A stretch of DNA of 41,105 bases, taken from assembly GCA_012798135.1 (NCBI GenBank), contig JAAZNU010000220.1, positions 1 to 41,105 on the forward strand, written 5' to 3'. Within the stretch, counting starts at the first letter, position 1. Each line of letters opens with the position of its first letter. Positions 7,114 through 14,718 of this stretch are shown here, one piece after another. The translations under genes were made by a program, and so were the position numbers. The notes under the pieces are model-generated. The model was not told the origin of the DNA and did no database searches. It worked only from the letters and a program-made list of their open reading frames with translations. The DNA comes from Veillonellaceae bacterium (lineage in GTDB: Bacteria > Bacillota_C > Negativicutes > UBA1444).

Positions 7114-7303
7114 CGTCACCTCCTTCGAAGTACCGGTCGGACAGGGTCGCCAGGACCTCGCCGCCGTGTTCCTTCGCCTCTTTCTCGGCTTCCTTCTTCG
7201 ACTCCCAGGACAGGACAATCCCGTCCCGGGTGAGCACCTTGGTTCGCTTCGTGCCCTTCACGGGCACGAGCACGGTGTACAGGTGCTTCCTACGGTGAGT
7301 CAC
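6860..7303 (-). CDS. Hypothetical protein with long overlapping 3' half
   Basis: 147 codons from a GTG at 7303 (AGGTGGAG upstream; GTGA overlap with the preceding stop). Residues 1-63 look like an ordinary folded protein (YTVLVPVKGTKRTKVLTRDG, ESKKEAEKEAKEHGG). From about residue 64 it becomes Gly/Glu/Asp/Gln-rich, the look of a read-through shadow of the basic-protein gene in the other frame. Either the stop was lost, or a +1 frameshift joins the N-terminal part to the basic protein. Function unknown. Confidence 0.5.
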   Translation of the reverse strand: MTHRRKHLYTVLVPVKGTKRTKVLTRDGIVLSWESKKEAEKEAKEHGGEVLATLSDRYFEGGDDGEVRTEGEAGGTGARAEGHEEGDHQDGEAAGEDPGLQAERRKDGEGEDDQAGHPEGDGGGPPGGTAGEHLDGRLDRRPESGTP

Positions 7304-7509
7304 GGCTCCACCTGCAGGATCGTCGTCGCCACCTCGCACGCCTGGTCGAGGCGACGGGCGCCCCGATTTTCGTTCTCGGCGAACTCCAGGGCGGCGGCGT
7401 AGTCGGTGAACGGGCCGGACACGATCTCGTTGACATCCCTCCCGCTCCGCGGTGACGGCCCCGATTCCGATCGGATGACCCAGTACAGCTCGATCCTCCT
7501 CACGCTCAC
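7300..7509 (-). CDS. Hypothetical protein, 69 aa
   Basis: GTG start at 7509 behind GGAAGGGGGG and GTGA-overlapping the upstream stop. The sequence (ELYWVIRSE, PFTDYAAALEFAENEN, EVATTILQVEP) has the beta-helix-beta look of small phage proteins that process an aligned beta sheet. Not recognised. Confidence 0.65.
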   Translation of the reverse strand: MSVRRIELYWVIRSESGPSPRSGRDVNEIVSGPFTDYAAALEFAENENRGARRLDQACEVATTILQVEP

Positions 7510-8009
7510 GAAGATCCCCCCTTCCTGCGAGGAGTCTTCTCCCGTCTCTGGACGACCTCAAGGAGAAACAGGTACCCAAGGAGGTCCATGCGGGTGTCCT
7601 CGGAGTCGTCCATCTGGGCCGCACGCAAGCGACTCAGCTTGTCGTCGATCCGGACAAGCAGCTGCTCGATCGGGCTCGCCTTCGAAAACACCCGGATGGG
7701 TTCGAGGGCGGAATCGCCGTACTTCCGGTTCTTCTCCACGAGCATGGACACGACGTCATCGGCCACGCCCTGGATATCCCGCTTGAACTCAACCTGCGGG
7801 TCCGCGGTGTCCTCGAGGACCTTCATCGCCGCCAGGTACCTGCGGGCGGCCCCCCGACTGGTGAAGAGCTCCGCCTTCCGGTATTGGCGCCAGCCGGTCG
7901 CCGTCTCGAAGACCCGGGGGTTGTCGGACTTGGGCCTCAGCTTGATGGGATCAATCCGATGACCCACGGCCGTCGGCCGGATGACGAAGTACCGCTTGTA
8001 GGTGCTCAT
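7506..8009 (-). CDS. DUF1599-like (nucleotide modification-associated domain 1) protein
   Basis: 167 residues. The C-terminal half holds the DUF1599 pattern: VEKNRKYGDSALEPIRVFSK, IEQLLVRIDDKLSRLR and SEDTRMDLLGYLFLLEV. This family (MazG-like all-alpha superfamily) is common in phages near DNA-modification or nucleotide-metabolism genes; its acidic residues are thought to bind metal and nucleotides. The N-terminal 80 residues are a separate beta-rich extension (YKRYFVIRPTAVG). ATG 8009 forms an ATGA overlap with the upstream stop. Confidence 0.8.
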   Translation of the reverse strand: MSTYKRYFVIRPTAVGHRIDPIKLRPKSDNPRVFETATGWRQYRKAELFTSRGAARRYLAAMKVLEDTADPQVEFKRDIQGVADDVVSMLVEKNRKYGDSALEPIRVFSKASPIEQLLVRIDDKLSRLRAAQMDDSEDTRMDLLGYLFLLEVVQRREKTPRRKGGSS

Positions 8010-8437
8010 ACCAGCTCCCTCTCGACCTGCGACCAGGCGAAGGCGAAGGAGGACGCCTGCTGGCGGTCGTCCTCCATGATGCCCCCATCCTCCCCCACCT
8101 CGACGACGGGGTTGTGCCGGTGGTTGACGGGCGCCATGAGGAAACGGCCCTTGAGGCCGACGATGCCGATCCAGGGGTCGACCCACCACTCCACGTCGTC
8201 GATGTCGGTCGGCCAAATGATGGCCACGAAGGTCGTCCCCTGCTTGGCGATGCGCTGCAGCAGGGCCACGGGAGTCTCACCCTCCATCATCAGGTGGACG
8301 ATCCTCTGCTTGTTGTAACAGTTGACGAGCCTCCTGTCTCGGTCGCCCGGCTCGCCCGTCCCGTTCACGAGGGAGAAGCCGGCCTTGACGAACCGCTCGG
8401 CGTCGCCCTTCTTGCACGCGACCAGTACCTTCATCAT
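8006..8437 (-). CDS. Hypothetical protein, 143 aa
   Basis: Not recognised. Begins with a Rossmann-like beta strand (MMKVLVACKKGDAERFVKAG), then alternating strands (TFVAIIWPTDIDDVEWWV, IGIVGLKGRFLMAP). Of three possible ATGs (8446, 8437, 8434), the second or third sits at proper distance from AAAGGAG, whereas 8446 touches it. Ends in an ATGA overlap with the DUF1599-like gene. Confidence 0.65.
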   Translation of the reverse strand: MMKVLVACKKGDAERFVKAGFSLVNGTGEPGDRDRRLVNCYNKQRIVHLMMEGETPVALLQRIAKQGTTFVAIIWPTDIDDVEWWVDPWIGIVGLKGRFLMAPVNHRHNPVVEVGEDGGIMEDDRQQASSFAFAWSQVERELV

Positions 8438-8452
8438 TCTCCTCATCTCCTT

Positions 8453-8680
8453 TCACCCGCTCGAGTCGTAGCAGGCATCCACCTGCGTGAGTGAGCCGTC
8501 GTCCTCCACCCGGAACACGATCTGTCCGAAGCGGGCGGGCGGCTGCAGGGGAACGATTGCGAACGTCTGCCGGCCGACCGTCTTCACGTACGCGTCGGCG
8601 TCTCCCTGGGGCGGGCCGCACAGCTCGTCCCACGTCTTGGCGTAGTACCAGAACTGGGGAACCCGGACGTAGCCCCTCAT
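8453..8680 (-). CDS. Hypothetical protein, 75 aa
   Basis: ATG 8680 follows AAGGAGTTCGG and overlaps the previous stop (ATGA). Sequence is aromatic-rich at the start (VPQFWYYAKTWDELCG) and then beta-prone (TFAIVPLQPPARFGQIVFRV). Not recognised. Confidence 0.65.
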   Translation of the reverse strand: MRGYVRVPQFWYYAKTWDELCGPPQGDADAYVKTVGRQTFAIVPLQPPARFGQIVFRVEDDGSLTQVDACYDSSG

Positions 8681-8883
8681 CCGAACTCCTTGTCGTCCTC
8701 CCGGCGGAGGTAGTCCCTGAACTTCTCCAAGCCCTCCTCGCCGAGGCTGTCGATGAATCCCAGACACAGGTCCAGCGCCGACCGATCCAGCCCGGAAGGA
8801 AACTCCGGGAGACCGTTGTCTTCCATGTACGTAAGGAGGATGTCCTCCGCGTACTTGTACGGCGTGTACTTGTCGGTGGTCAT
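8677..8883 (-). CDS. Hypothetical acidic helical protein, 68 aa
   Basis: ATG 8883 with AAGGGAGGTCAGC upstream and ATGA overlap with the upstream stop; the longer ORF to 9150 is rejected as the shadow of the cysteine-cluster gene. Acidic, helical (YKYAEDILLTYMEDNG; LDLCLGFIDSLGEEGLEKF). No known family. Confidence 0.65.
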   Translation of the reverse strand: MTTDKYTPYKYAEDILLTYMEDNGLPEFPSGLDRSALDLCLGFIDSLGEEGLEKFRDYLRREDDKEFG

Positions 8884-9164
8884 GCTGACCTCCCTTCTTG
8901 CTTCAGGACGTACTCCCCGATGCGACAGGGGTCGTCCGGGCTGTTCTCGATCTGCCCGTGAGCGAAGCACGGGGTCTTCCGGTACCACGGACGTCCGTGA
9001 ACCGCGCAGCGGTACTTGCCGGGTCCCGAGCCCTGGAGGTGGCGGCACGCCTTGCCCCCTCCCTTGTGGGCCACGAGGTTGTCCGGCCTGATCCCCTTCT
9101 CGGGATCCTTCACGATCACGACCATGTACTGCTTGCAGCAGTACCCGCACCGGAGGCAGTGCAT
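8880..9164 (-). CDS. YkgJ-type CxxCxxCC cysteine-cluster protein
   Basis: 94 residues. The N-terminus MHCLRCGYCCKQY is the CxxCxxCC signature; further ligands follow in CRHLQGSGPGKYRCAVHG and YRKTPCFAHGQIE, the usual order for the YkgJ/putative Zn- or Fe-chelating family. It is a compact single-domain form. The family's biochemical role is unclear. ATG 9164 overlaps the upstream stop (TGATG) and has no strong ribosome site, so translation is probably coupled. Confidence 0.85.
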   Translation of the reverse strand: MHCLRCGYCCKQYMVVIVKDPEKGIRPDNLVAHKGGGKACRHLQGSGPGKYRCAVHGRPWYRKTPCFAHGQIENSPDDPCRIGEYVLKQEGRSA

Positions 9165-9349
9165 CAGGCGAGTTCCCGCGAGACGCAGTTCCAGTTAAGC
9201 CAGTTGAACCCCGGTTTGGGCGTCATGCTCAGCGACCGGTTGTACTGCACGCCGGACCTGGCGCCCGTGAGGTAGGTCACGGTGATGTAGCGATCGAACC
9301 GGGAGACGTAGAACCCCGGGGGTCTCAACCAGTACTTGGGGGACGTCAT
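9164..9349 (-). CDS. Hypothetical protein, 61 aa
   Basis: ATG 9349 behind AGGAGGTGACGAC. Beta-prone and aromatic (KYWLRPPGFYVSRFDRYITV, GFNWLNWNCVSREL). Its stop is shared with the start of the cysteine-cluster gene (TGATG). Not recognised. Confidence 0.65.
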   Translation of the reverse strand: MTSPKYWLRPPGFYVSRFDRYITVTYLTGARSGVQYNRSLSMTPKPGFNWLNWNCVSRELA

Positions 9350-9363
9350 GTCGTCACCTCCTC

Positions 9364-10209
9364 TCAGGTGTAGTTTCGGATGACCAGCTCCTTCACCGAA
9401 CTGCGGGAGGAGCTCTTCGCGGCCACCGCCCTCGGGGCCGTGATGACCGCGTGGTTCACCCCCGGCATCGTCGCCGGGTCAAACAGGGTCTTCGTCACCT
9501 CGTTGTACGAGTTGGAGAGCATCCAGCGGACGCCCTTCTTCGTGAGCCGAGTGCAGAGCAAGGCCAGCCGCTTCTTGTCGTCCGGTCCGAACCCGCCGGC
9601 GGCGTAGCTCGTGAAGCTCGCCGTCTCCGACAGCGGTACATAGGGCGGGTCCAGATATACGAAGTCGCCCTCCTCGGCGCCGGCCAGGATCCACTCGAAG
9701 TCACCCGTCCGGATGTCCGTCCGGCCGTACATGACGTTGGATGCCTGATCGAGCTTGAGGCTGATGTCCAACAGATCAAGGACGGTCGGCTGGGGGTACT
9801 TCCCCCACGGGGCGTTGAACTGCCCTTTGGAGTTGACCCGGTACAGGCCGTTGAAGGCTGTCCGGTTGAGAAAGAGCATTCGGCCGGCGACCGCGAAGTC
9901 GCTCATCTTGCCGGGTTGCATCTTCACGACCTCCGCGAACCCGGAAGGGGACCAGTACTTCGAGACGAGGCGCTCGAAGGCGTGCGCCACGTCCCGAGGG
10001 TGCTCCCGAACCGCCCGGTACGTCCGGATCAGCTCCTCGTTGGTATCCGAGAGGACCGCCTGTTGGGGGCGCAGGAAGAAGAACATCGCCCCGCCACCGA
10101 GGAACGGCTCCCAGTACGTACCTGTGAAGGACAAAGGCAGGAGCGGCCCGAGTCTGGGCAGGAGTCGTCCCTTGCCTCCCACCCACTTCAGGAATGGAAT
10201 CCTACCCAT
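9364..10209 (-). CDS. dam: Dam-type DNA adenine-N6 methyltransferase
   Basis: 281 residues, the normal length for the D12 class. Motif X KWVGGKGRLLPRL (8-20), motif I EPFLGGGAMFF (34-44), the conserved NRTAFNGLYRVN (115-126), and catalytic motif IV DPPY (187-190) are all present. The enzyme transfers a methyl group from SAM to adenine N6 in DNA, GATC for most Dam relatives; specificity here is not visible. In phages it typically protects against restriction or marks DNA. ATG 10209 follows AGAGAGGTGAAG and overlaps the preceding gene by 8 bases. Confidence 0.95.
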   Translation of the reverse strand: MGRIPFLKWVGGKGRLLPRLGPLLPLSFTGTYWEPFLGGGAMFFFLRPQQAVLSDTNEELIRTYRAVREHPRDVAHAFERLVSKYWSPSGFAEVVKMQPGKMSDFAVAGRMLFLNRTAFNGLYRVNSKGQFNAPWGKYPQPTVLDLLDISLKLDQASNVMYGRTDIRTGDFEWILAGAEEGDFVYLDPPYVPLSETASFTSYAAGGFGPDDKKRLALLCTRLTKKGVRWMLSNSYNEVTKTLFDPATMPGVNHAVITAPRAVAAKSSSRSSVKELVIRNYT

Positions 10210-10633
10210 TCTTCACCTCTCTGGCCTTCACCAGGCCTTCTACGATCAGGACGTCCTTCCCCTCCTCGGGCAAGAGCAGAGGGTCGATGGGGAAGTCGAT
10301 CGCGATCCCGTGCTGGTGGGCGACCACGGCCAAGAAGGCATTGGCCAGGCCCAGGAACCAGCGCGGGTCCAGCTTCAAGTTCGTCCCCGTGTCCGGCCCC
10401 ACGAAGATCTCGGCGGCCGTCTTGAGTAAGGCTGCGACTACCGCCTTCTGGTTCGTGATGGACGGGTCCGCCACGCGCATCCTCGCCACCTGCGAGTAGA
10501 GCTCCTTCGAGATGTGGTCCACCATCGCTGTGAACGGCGTGCCCGTCTCCTCCGGGACCGGCGGGTACTGGTCAGGCCAGAACCCGATCTGCCGGGGGTC
10601 CGAGTCACTCGGGATCTTCTTCTTCATCGTCAT
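10202..10633 (-). CDS. Hypothetical protein, 143 aa
   Basis: Not recognised. Contains ITNQKAVVAALLKTAAEIFV and a Leu/Ala-rich helix (WFLGLANAFLAVVAHQHG). ATG 10633 or 10627 are both possible (AAGGGG upstream). Overlaps the preceding gene by 29 bases and the methylase by 8, so it belongs to the same transcription unit. Confidence 0.65.
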   Translation of the reverse strand: MTMKKKIPSDSDPRQIGFWPDQYPPVPEETGTPFTAMVDHISKELYSQVARMRVADPSITNQKAVVAALLKTAAEIFVGPDTGTNLKLDPRWFLGLANAFLAVVAHQHGIAIDFPIDPLLLPEEGKDVLIVEGLVKAREVKNG

Positions 10634-11324
10634 GCCCCTTGACCCTCACCAGGGTCACGCTGCGCAGCTTCTCGACGATCTTCTGGATGTCCGGCTTCTC
10701 GCCCCGCTTTACCGTGGCGATGACCTCGTTGGCCAGCTCGGTCTGCAGCTCACGGTACATGGCCAGCTCGTTGGCCGTGAACAGGGAGATGTCGAGGGCG
10801 GGTGCCATCCCGAACGGGCCCATCACCTTGTGCAGGCTCGCGATCATCAGCTGGATAAGGGCGGTATACAACCCTTCCTTGAAGTTGGGCGTGAGCAGGG
10901 GAGGCATGTCCTCCATGCTGTCGGACCGTCCCAGGAAGATGCCGGTCGACACCCGCGTCTGCTCATCCTCGCTGAACCCGAGGGCCTGGCAGACCTTCGG
11001 GGAGAGACCGGTCAGGACGGCGACGACCATGCCGCCGTTCTTGCTGAAAAACTGGTCCAGGCGCTGGGGGTCCATGCTCTTGTAGAGCTTCTCGACCTCG
11101 TTGGAGTAGTCCTGCGCCTTCTGGACGATCTGGCGAAGCTTGTCCTTCTCCTCGGTCGTGAGGTACCCGAAGTCCTTCGTCCCCTTCGGGGGCGGCTCCT
11201 TCTTCCCTCTCTTCTCCTTCGCCGGAGGAGGAGGCTTCGCCACCTTCGGTTTCTTGCCGGACAGCAGCTCCTCCACCGTCAGACGGCGAGGAGTGTCTGC
11301 CGGGCTGTCCTGCGGCTTCCCCAT
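10605..11324 (-). CDS. Hypothetical helical protein, 239 aa
   Basis: The start ATG 11324 overlaps the stop of the Zn-ribbon gene (TGATG, GAGG upstream). A disordered Lys/Pro N-terminus (residues 1-50) leads into a long helical region (TTEEKDKLRQIVQKAQDYSN, ALIQLMIASLHKVMGPFG), ending in a strongly acidic tail (GHDDEEEDPE). No family recognised; it may be a scaffold-like or regulatory protein, which is speculation. Confidence 0.65.
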   Translation of the reverse strand: MGKPQDSPADTPRRLTVEELLSGKKPKVAKPPPPAKEKRGKKEPPPKGTKDFGYLTTEEKDKLRQIVQKAQDYSNEVEKLYKSMDPQRLDQFFSKNGGMVVAVLTGLSPKVCQALGFSEDEQTRVSTGIFLGRSDSMEDMPPLLTPNFKEGLYTALIQLMIASLHKVMGPFGMAPALDISLFTANELAMYRELQTELANEVIATVKRGEKPDIQKIVEKLRSVTLVRVKGHDDEEEDPE

Positions 11325-11578
11325 CAGCGCCTCAGGAGGGCGATGATCTCCTCGGGGGTCTTCCCGTCGAACTCCCTGGTCATCACCAGATTCGCCACGA
11401 TGACCTGAGTCCGGTGCGAGCACTTCGGGCACAGGTCGGGGAAGCCGGCGGCCCACCCTTCCTTGCCCACGGTTGCCAGCGAGACCTTCAGGGCGTGGGC
11501 CTTCCGGGGCCCCTTGGCGTACAGCTCGTACGCCTCCCCGCACCTGTCACACACCCGACTGGGTATACTCTTCCTCAT
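11324..11578 (-). CDS. Zinc-ribbon protein, 84 aa
   Basis: Two CxxC knuckles, C10-DR-C13 and C50-PK-C53, make a probable Zn ribbon; the C-terminus (REFDGKTPEEIIALLRR) is a helix. Start set at ATG 11578, with GAAGGTG at good distance; the GTG at 11584 is an alternative. Such ribbons bind nucleic acid or subunits; target unknown. Confidence 0.7.
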   Translation of the reverse strand: MRKSIPSRVCDRCGEAYELYAKGPRKAHALKVSLATVGKEGWAAGFPDLCPKCSHRTQVIVANLVMTREFDGKTPEEIIALLRR

Positions 11579-11593
11579 CTTCACCTTCTCCCT

Positions 11594-12451
11594 CTAGAGG
11601 ATGCGAACGAGCTTCCCGCCACGCATCCTCATCCTCTGTACCTTCAGACCGTAACCTCGGCTCTGCCGAAGAGCCACGTAAATCGGTTGGCCCCCGTCGG
11701 CCGGCCGCCGGATGTCAAGAATGACGTACTTGCCGATGACCGCGAGGCCCTTCTTGTAGACCTTGTGCCACCACCGGTATGGCAGCCGAATGTGTATGTC
11801 CACGCCAACATTGGACCTACGCCACCAGCCACCGAACCGAGTCCGGGTGACGTTCACGCCCACGCCCAGACCGTCGGTCATGGTCAAGTAGAACCACCAG
11901 TAGTCCGGCCTCCTGAAGTTCGCCTCGCGAAAGCAGCTTTCCAGGACCGACTTGGAGGCCAGCTCGATCCGCTTGCGGAAGGAGTAGCCACACACGTTCT
12001 GGGGGTTGGGGAAGAACTCGAGGTCCACCGTCCGCTCCACGATGCCCGACCTCTTGGAGGTCGACCAGTTGACGGTCCTCTGGTACCACCGGTTGTGCAA
12101 ATGCACCTTGGCGATCTCCTGCGCCGCAGCGAGCATCCGGGGAGGCAACCGGGCCGCGTCGCCCAACCAGCGGTTCGACACGATCCTGGACCACCTGCGC
12201 TGCGCGACGAAGTACTGGTTCCAGTACTTCAACAGCTCGTAGCAACGGTTCTTGAGGCCGAGCTCGTTCATGATGATGTCGGCCGTCTTCAGGCCCTTCG
12301 CGTGGTCCAGGGCCCGGAGCGTACCCTTGTCCGTAAGCTCGAGCCGGTGCATGTGGCCGCTGCACCGTACGATAAACGTACGCGTCGCTATGGCAGCGTA
12401 AATGCGGGCCCAGCTGCCATGGCGACGCCGTCGTTTTCCTGCGGCACCCAT
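11594..12451 (-). CDS. Basic protein of unknown family, paralogue of upstream gene
   Basis: 285 residues, rich in Arg, Trp and Tyr. FIVRCSGHMHRLELTDKG (26-43) aligns with FRVRCSGQLHTISMDSRG of the upstream protein, and DIHIRLPYRWWHKVYKKG with MHIRVCLPLDWKRKVYDKG, so the two are tandem paralogues. Further strands and a basic C-terminus follow. No family is recognised; basic and aromatic content would suit nucleic-acid binding. ATG 12451 has GGGGAAGATGG upstream and lies 64 bases inside the preceding gene. Confidence 0.75.
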   Translation of the reverse strand: MGAAGKRRRRHGSWARIYAAIATRTFIVRCSGHMHRLELTDKGTLRALDHAKGLKTADIIMNELGLKNRCYELLKYWNQYFVAQRRWSRIVSNRWLGDAARLPPRMLAAAQEIAKVHLHNRWYQRTVNWSTSKRSGIVERTVDLEFFPNPQNVCGYSFRKRIELASKSVLESCFREANFRRPDYWWFYLTMTDGLGVGVNVTRTRFGGWWRRSNVGVDIHIRLPYRWWHKVYKKGLAVIGKYVILDIRRPADGGQPIYVALRQSRGYGLKVQRMRMRGGKLVRIL

Positions 12452-13530
12452 GCCATCTTCCCCTTCATCTTCGTCCCCGCCTTCACGGGGCCAAGCAGGG
12501 TGAGAGTTCGACCACCGGGGTTGACCCTGGCACGGTAGTGCCGGAAGAGCTGGGTCCCCTTCGACGTGCCGACGGCCACCAGGACAACGGCACCCGGACC
12601 CACTCCCGTCCGCCCCTTCGGCTCGAGGACATCGAGCACGAGCTTACTGTCGAGCACCGACTTCCCCTTGTCGTATACCTTCCGCTTCCAGTCCAGCGGA
12701 AGGCACACGCGAATGTGCATGTCACGGTATTTCTGCTTGGCACGGCTCTCGACGTAGGGAGAACGGCCTTTCACGCCCAGGTCCACCTCGACGTTGTTGG
12801 CGTAACGATAGTATTCCCGGCGGAACGTGATGATCTTCGAATGCTCGACCTTCGAGGTCTTACGGAACAGTCGGTTGATGATCTTCACCACCACCCTCCG
12901 GTGAGCCTCCTTGAGGGAACAGATGCCGATCAGGTCCAACACCCCGCCCTTCATGCTCGGTTTCTTGGGGCGCTGCCAGCCGCCGTTCCGCTTACGTAAG
13001 TCGGTAACGACCTTCCAGGCACACCGGGGCATCCAGAAATCGCTGGACCATTCGCCCCACCAGTACCTGCAGAAGCTGCGCTGCCAGGTCTGGTAAACCC
13101 TACGGCACCCGTACCGCATGCCCAGCTTCCCCATCACCTTCTCCCCGGACTCAAGGCCTCTTCGAAGCTCCCTCCTGTCGTGGTTGTGGAAATGGAGACG
13201 ACCACGGGAGTCCATTGAGATGGTATGCAGCTGGCCGCTGCACCGCACCCGGAACGACCAAGGTGAGATCCATCCCTTCCGGAGGAACGACCGCCTGGTC
13301 ACCAGGAACTGGGCCCGCATCTGCGCCCGCTTTGCGTCGTCCTTCTCCAGGAAGTACCCCCTGAGGATCGACTCCGGGAGCAATCGATCGATAGCGATCT
13401 CCCGGATCTCCTCCCAGGTCTTGAGAATGCGCTGCTTCTCGGCGGCGTCCGCAGTGTCCCAGCTGTCCCGCCAACCCCACGGGTAGGTATCCGGCATGTC
13501 CGCTGGACGGACCAACTTCGCCCTCGTCAC
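12388..13530 (-). CDS. Basic protein of unknown family, longer paralogue
   Basis: 380 residues. An extra N-terminal helical segment of about 85 residues precedes the shared core beginning at FRVRCSGQLHTISMD (RCSG at 96-99). The core matches the downstream gene through MHIRVCLPLDWKRKVYDKG and VLDVLEPKG. GTG 13530 has AGGAGGTGATTGA upstream and a GTGA overlap with the vWA gene's stop. Function unknown; co-transcribed with the vWA/AAA+ cassette, so an effector or substrate role is one possibility (inference). Confidence 0.75.
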   Translation of the reverse strand: MTRAKLVRPADMPDTYPWGWRDSWDTADAAEKQRILKTWEEIREIAIDRLLPESILRGYFLEKDDAKRAQMRAQFLVTRRSFLRKGWISPWSFRVRCSGQLHTISMDSRGRLHFHNHDRRELRRGLESGEKVMGKLGMRYGCRRVYQTWQRSFCRYWWGEWSSDFWMPRCAWKVVTDLRKRNGGWQRPKKPSMKGGVLDLIGICSLKEAHRRVVVKIINRLFRKTSKVEHSKIITFRREYYRYANNVEVDLGVKGRSPYVESRAKQKYRDMHIRVCLPLDWKRKVYDKGKSVLDSKLVLDVLEPKGRTGVGPGAVVLVAVGTSKGTQLFRHYRARVNPGGRTLTLLGPVKAGTKMKGKMAWVPQENDGVAMAAGPAFTLP

Positions 13531-14714
13531 TCAATCACCTCCTTGTCAGCGAACTCCTCCGGCGGAATCTCGAGCTTCTCGCCGAACGGGACCTCTCCCT
13601 TCATCGTGGTCACCCAGAGCACGGGGTAGTCCGGCGTCTCCGCCGGAAACGTTCCCATCAGGTCGGTCATGAAGAGGAGCAGTTGGGGCTTGAGGTCCTT
13701 CTCCTCGATCCAGTCGAACACCGGCGTGAAGTTGGTGCCGCCTCCGCCCTTCACAGCCTTCTTCAGCTTGTAGATCTCCTCGTCCGAGAAGTCGGAGAGG
13801 AGGATGCTGTTCTGGATGGCCGCGTCGCACATGACCACCCACACCTCGCTGGCCATGCCGGCCAGGCCGCGGATCTCGGAGATGATCTCGATCAGCGGCT
13901 CGCCCACCATCGATCCGGACGTATCGATGGCGATGACCACGTCCGGCAGCCCGTGCTTCGGCGCCAGCGGAGGGATGTACATCCCCAGACTGAGGAACGC
14001 CGGACTGAACCGGTTCGTAACGAGATCGTGATGCCCGACCTTGCTGCCCCAGTACTGCCGGAGGATCTCCCGCCAGGGGATGCGCGGCTCCCGGAGCTTC
14101 TCGATGAACAGCTCGATGCCGGCGGGGAGAGTCCCTCTCCCCGACATCTTCGCGGCCTGGTACGAGGCCAGGACCCCGGTGAGGACCCGGTCCGGGTCGT
14201 CGGACTCCGACAGGGGCAGCGCGCTGTCCGCCGGCTCGAGGCCCTCCAGGGCCTTCAACAGCTCCACGTTCTTGAGGGCCTCGAGGTAGATCTTCGCCGC
14301 GGTGTCCAGACCGGCCTTCGCACACATCACGCTCACGGCGGAGACACCATCAGGAACCCTGACGAACTCGTCAGGAACGGCCATCTCGGCCTCGACGGTC
14401 TGGGCCGCCGCCATGATCTCGGGGTACTTCACCGGCAGGGTGCGGGACGTGTGGTGCAGGATGATCCTGTTGATCTGCCTGCCGATGAGCCCGAACATCT
14501 CGGGGAACTTCAGGGCGGCCGCCTTCGGCCCGACCGTGATCCGGTTCCCATCGGTCGTCGCCATGTTCTCCCGGTAGTCCATGTCGATGACGACCGGGAA
14601 GTGGGCTGCCATACCCCAGTAGAAGCGGTGGTTGAGTCCCATCCGGATCCCGAGACGCTGCATCCGCAGATTCAGGGTCTCGTAGACCTCCTTCTCAGAA
14701 GGTTCGTTCGACAT
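13527..14714 (-). CDS. vWA-domain protein, DUF2201-like metallopeptidase fold without HExxH
   Basis: 395 residues. The C-terminal half has a von Willebrand A domain with MIDAS motif DTSGS (264-268), the conserved T in GGGGTNFTPVF and FMTDLMG. The N-terminal half follows the layout of DUF2201_N, but where the family has HExxH it carries HHTSRT (87-92), so peptidase activity looks lost. vWA proteins of this kind partner MoxR-type AAA+ ATPases, and such an ATPase lies four bases upstream. Likely adaptor that couples ATPase force to a client. No clear ribosome site at ATG 14714. Confidence 0.85.
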   Translation of the reverse strand: MSNEPSEKEVYETLNLRMQRLGIRMGLNHRFYWGMAAHFPVVIDMDYRENMATTDGNRITVGPKAAALKFPEMFGLIGRQINRIILHHTSRTLPVKYPEIMAAAQTVEAEMAVPDEFVRVPDGVSAVSVMCAKAGLDTAAKIYLEALKNVELLKALEGLEPADSALPLSESDDPDRVLTGVLASYQAAKMSGRGTLPAGIELFIEKLREPRIPWREILRQYWGSKVGHHDLVTNRFSPAFLSLGMYIPPLAPKHGLPDVVIAIDTSGSMVGEPLIEIISEIRGLAGMASEVWVVMCDAAIQNSILLSDFSDEEIYKLKKAVKGGGGTNFTPVFDWIEEKDLKPQLLLFMTDLMGTFPAETPDYPVLWVTTMKGEVPFGEKLEIPPEEFADKEVIE

Positions 14715-14718
14715 GGCG

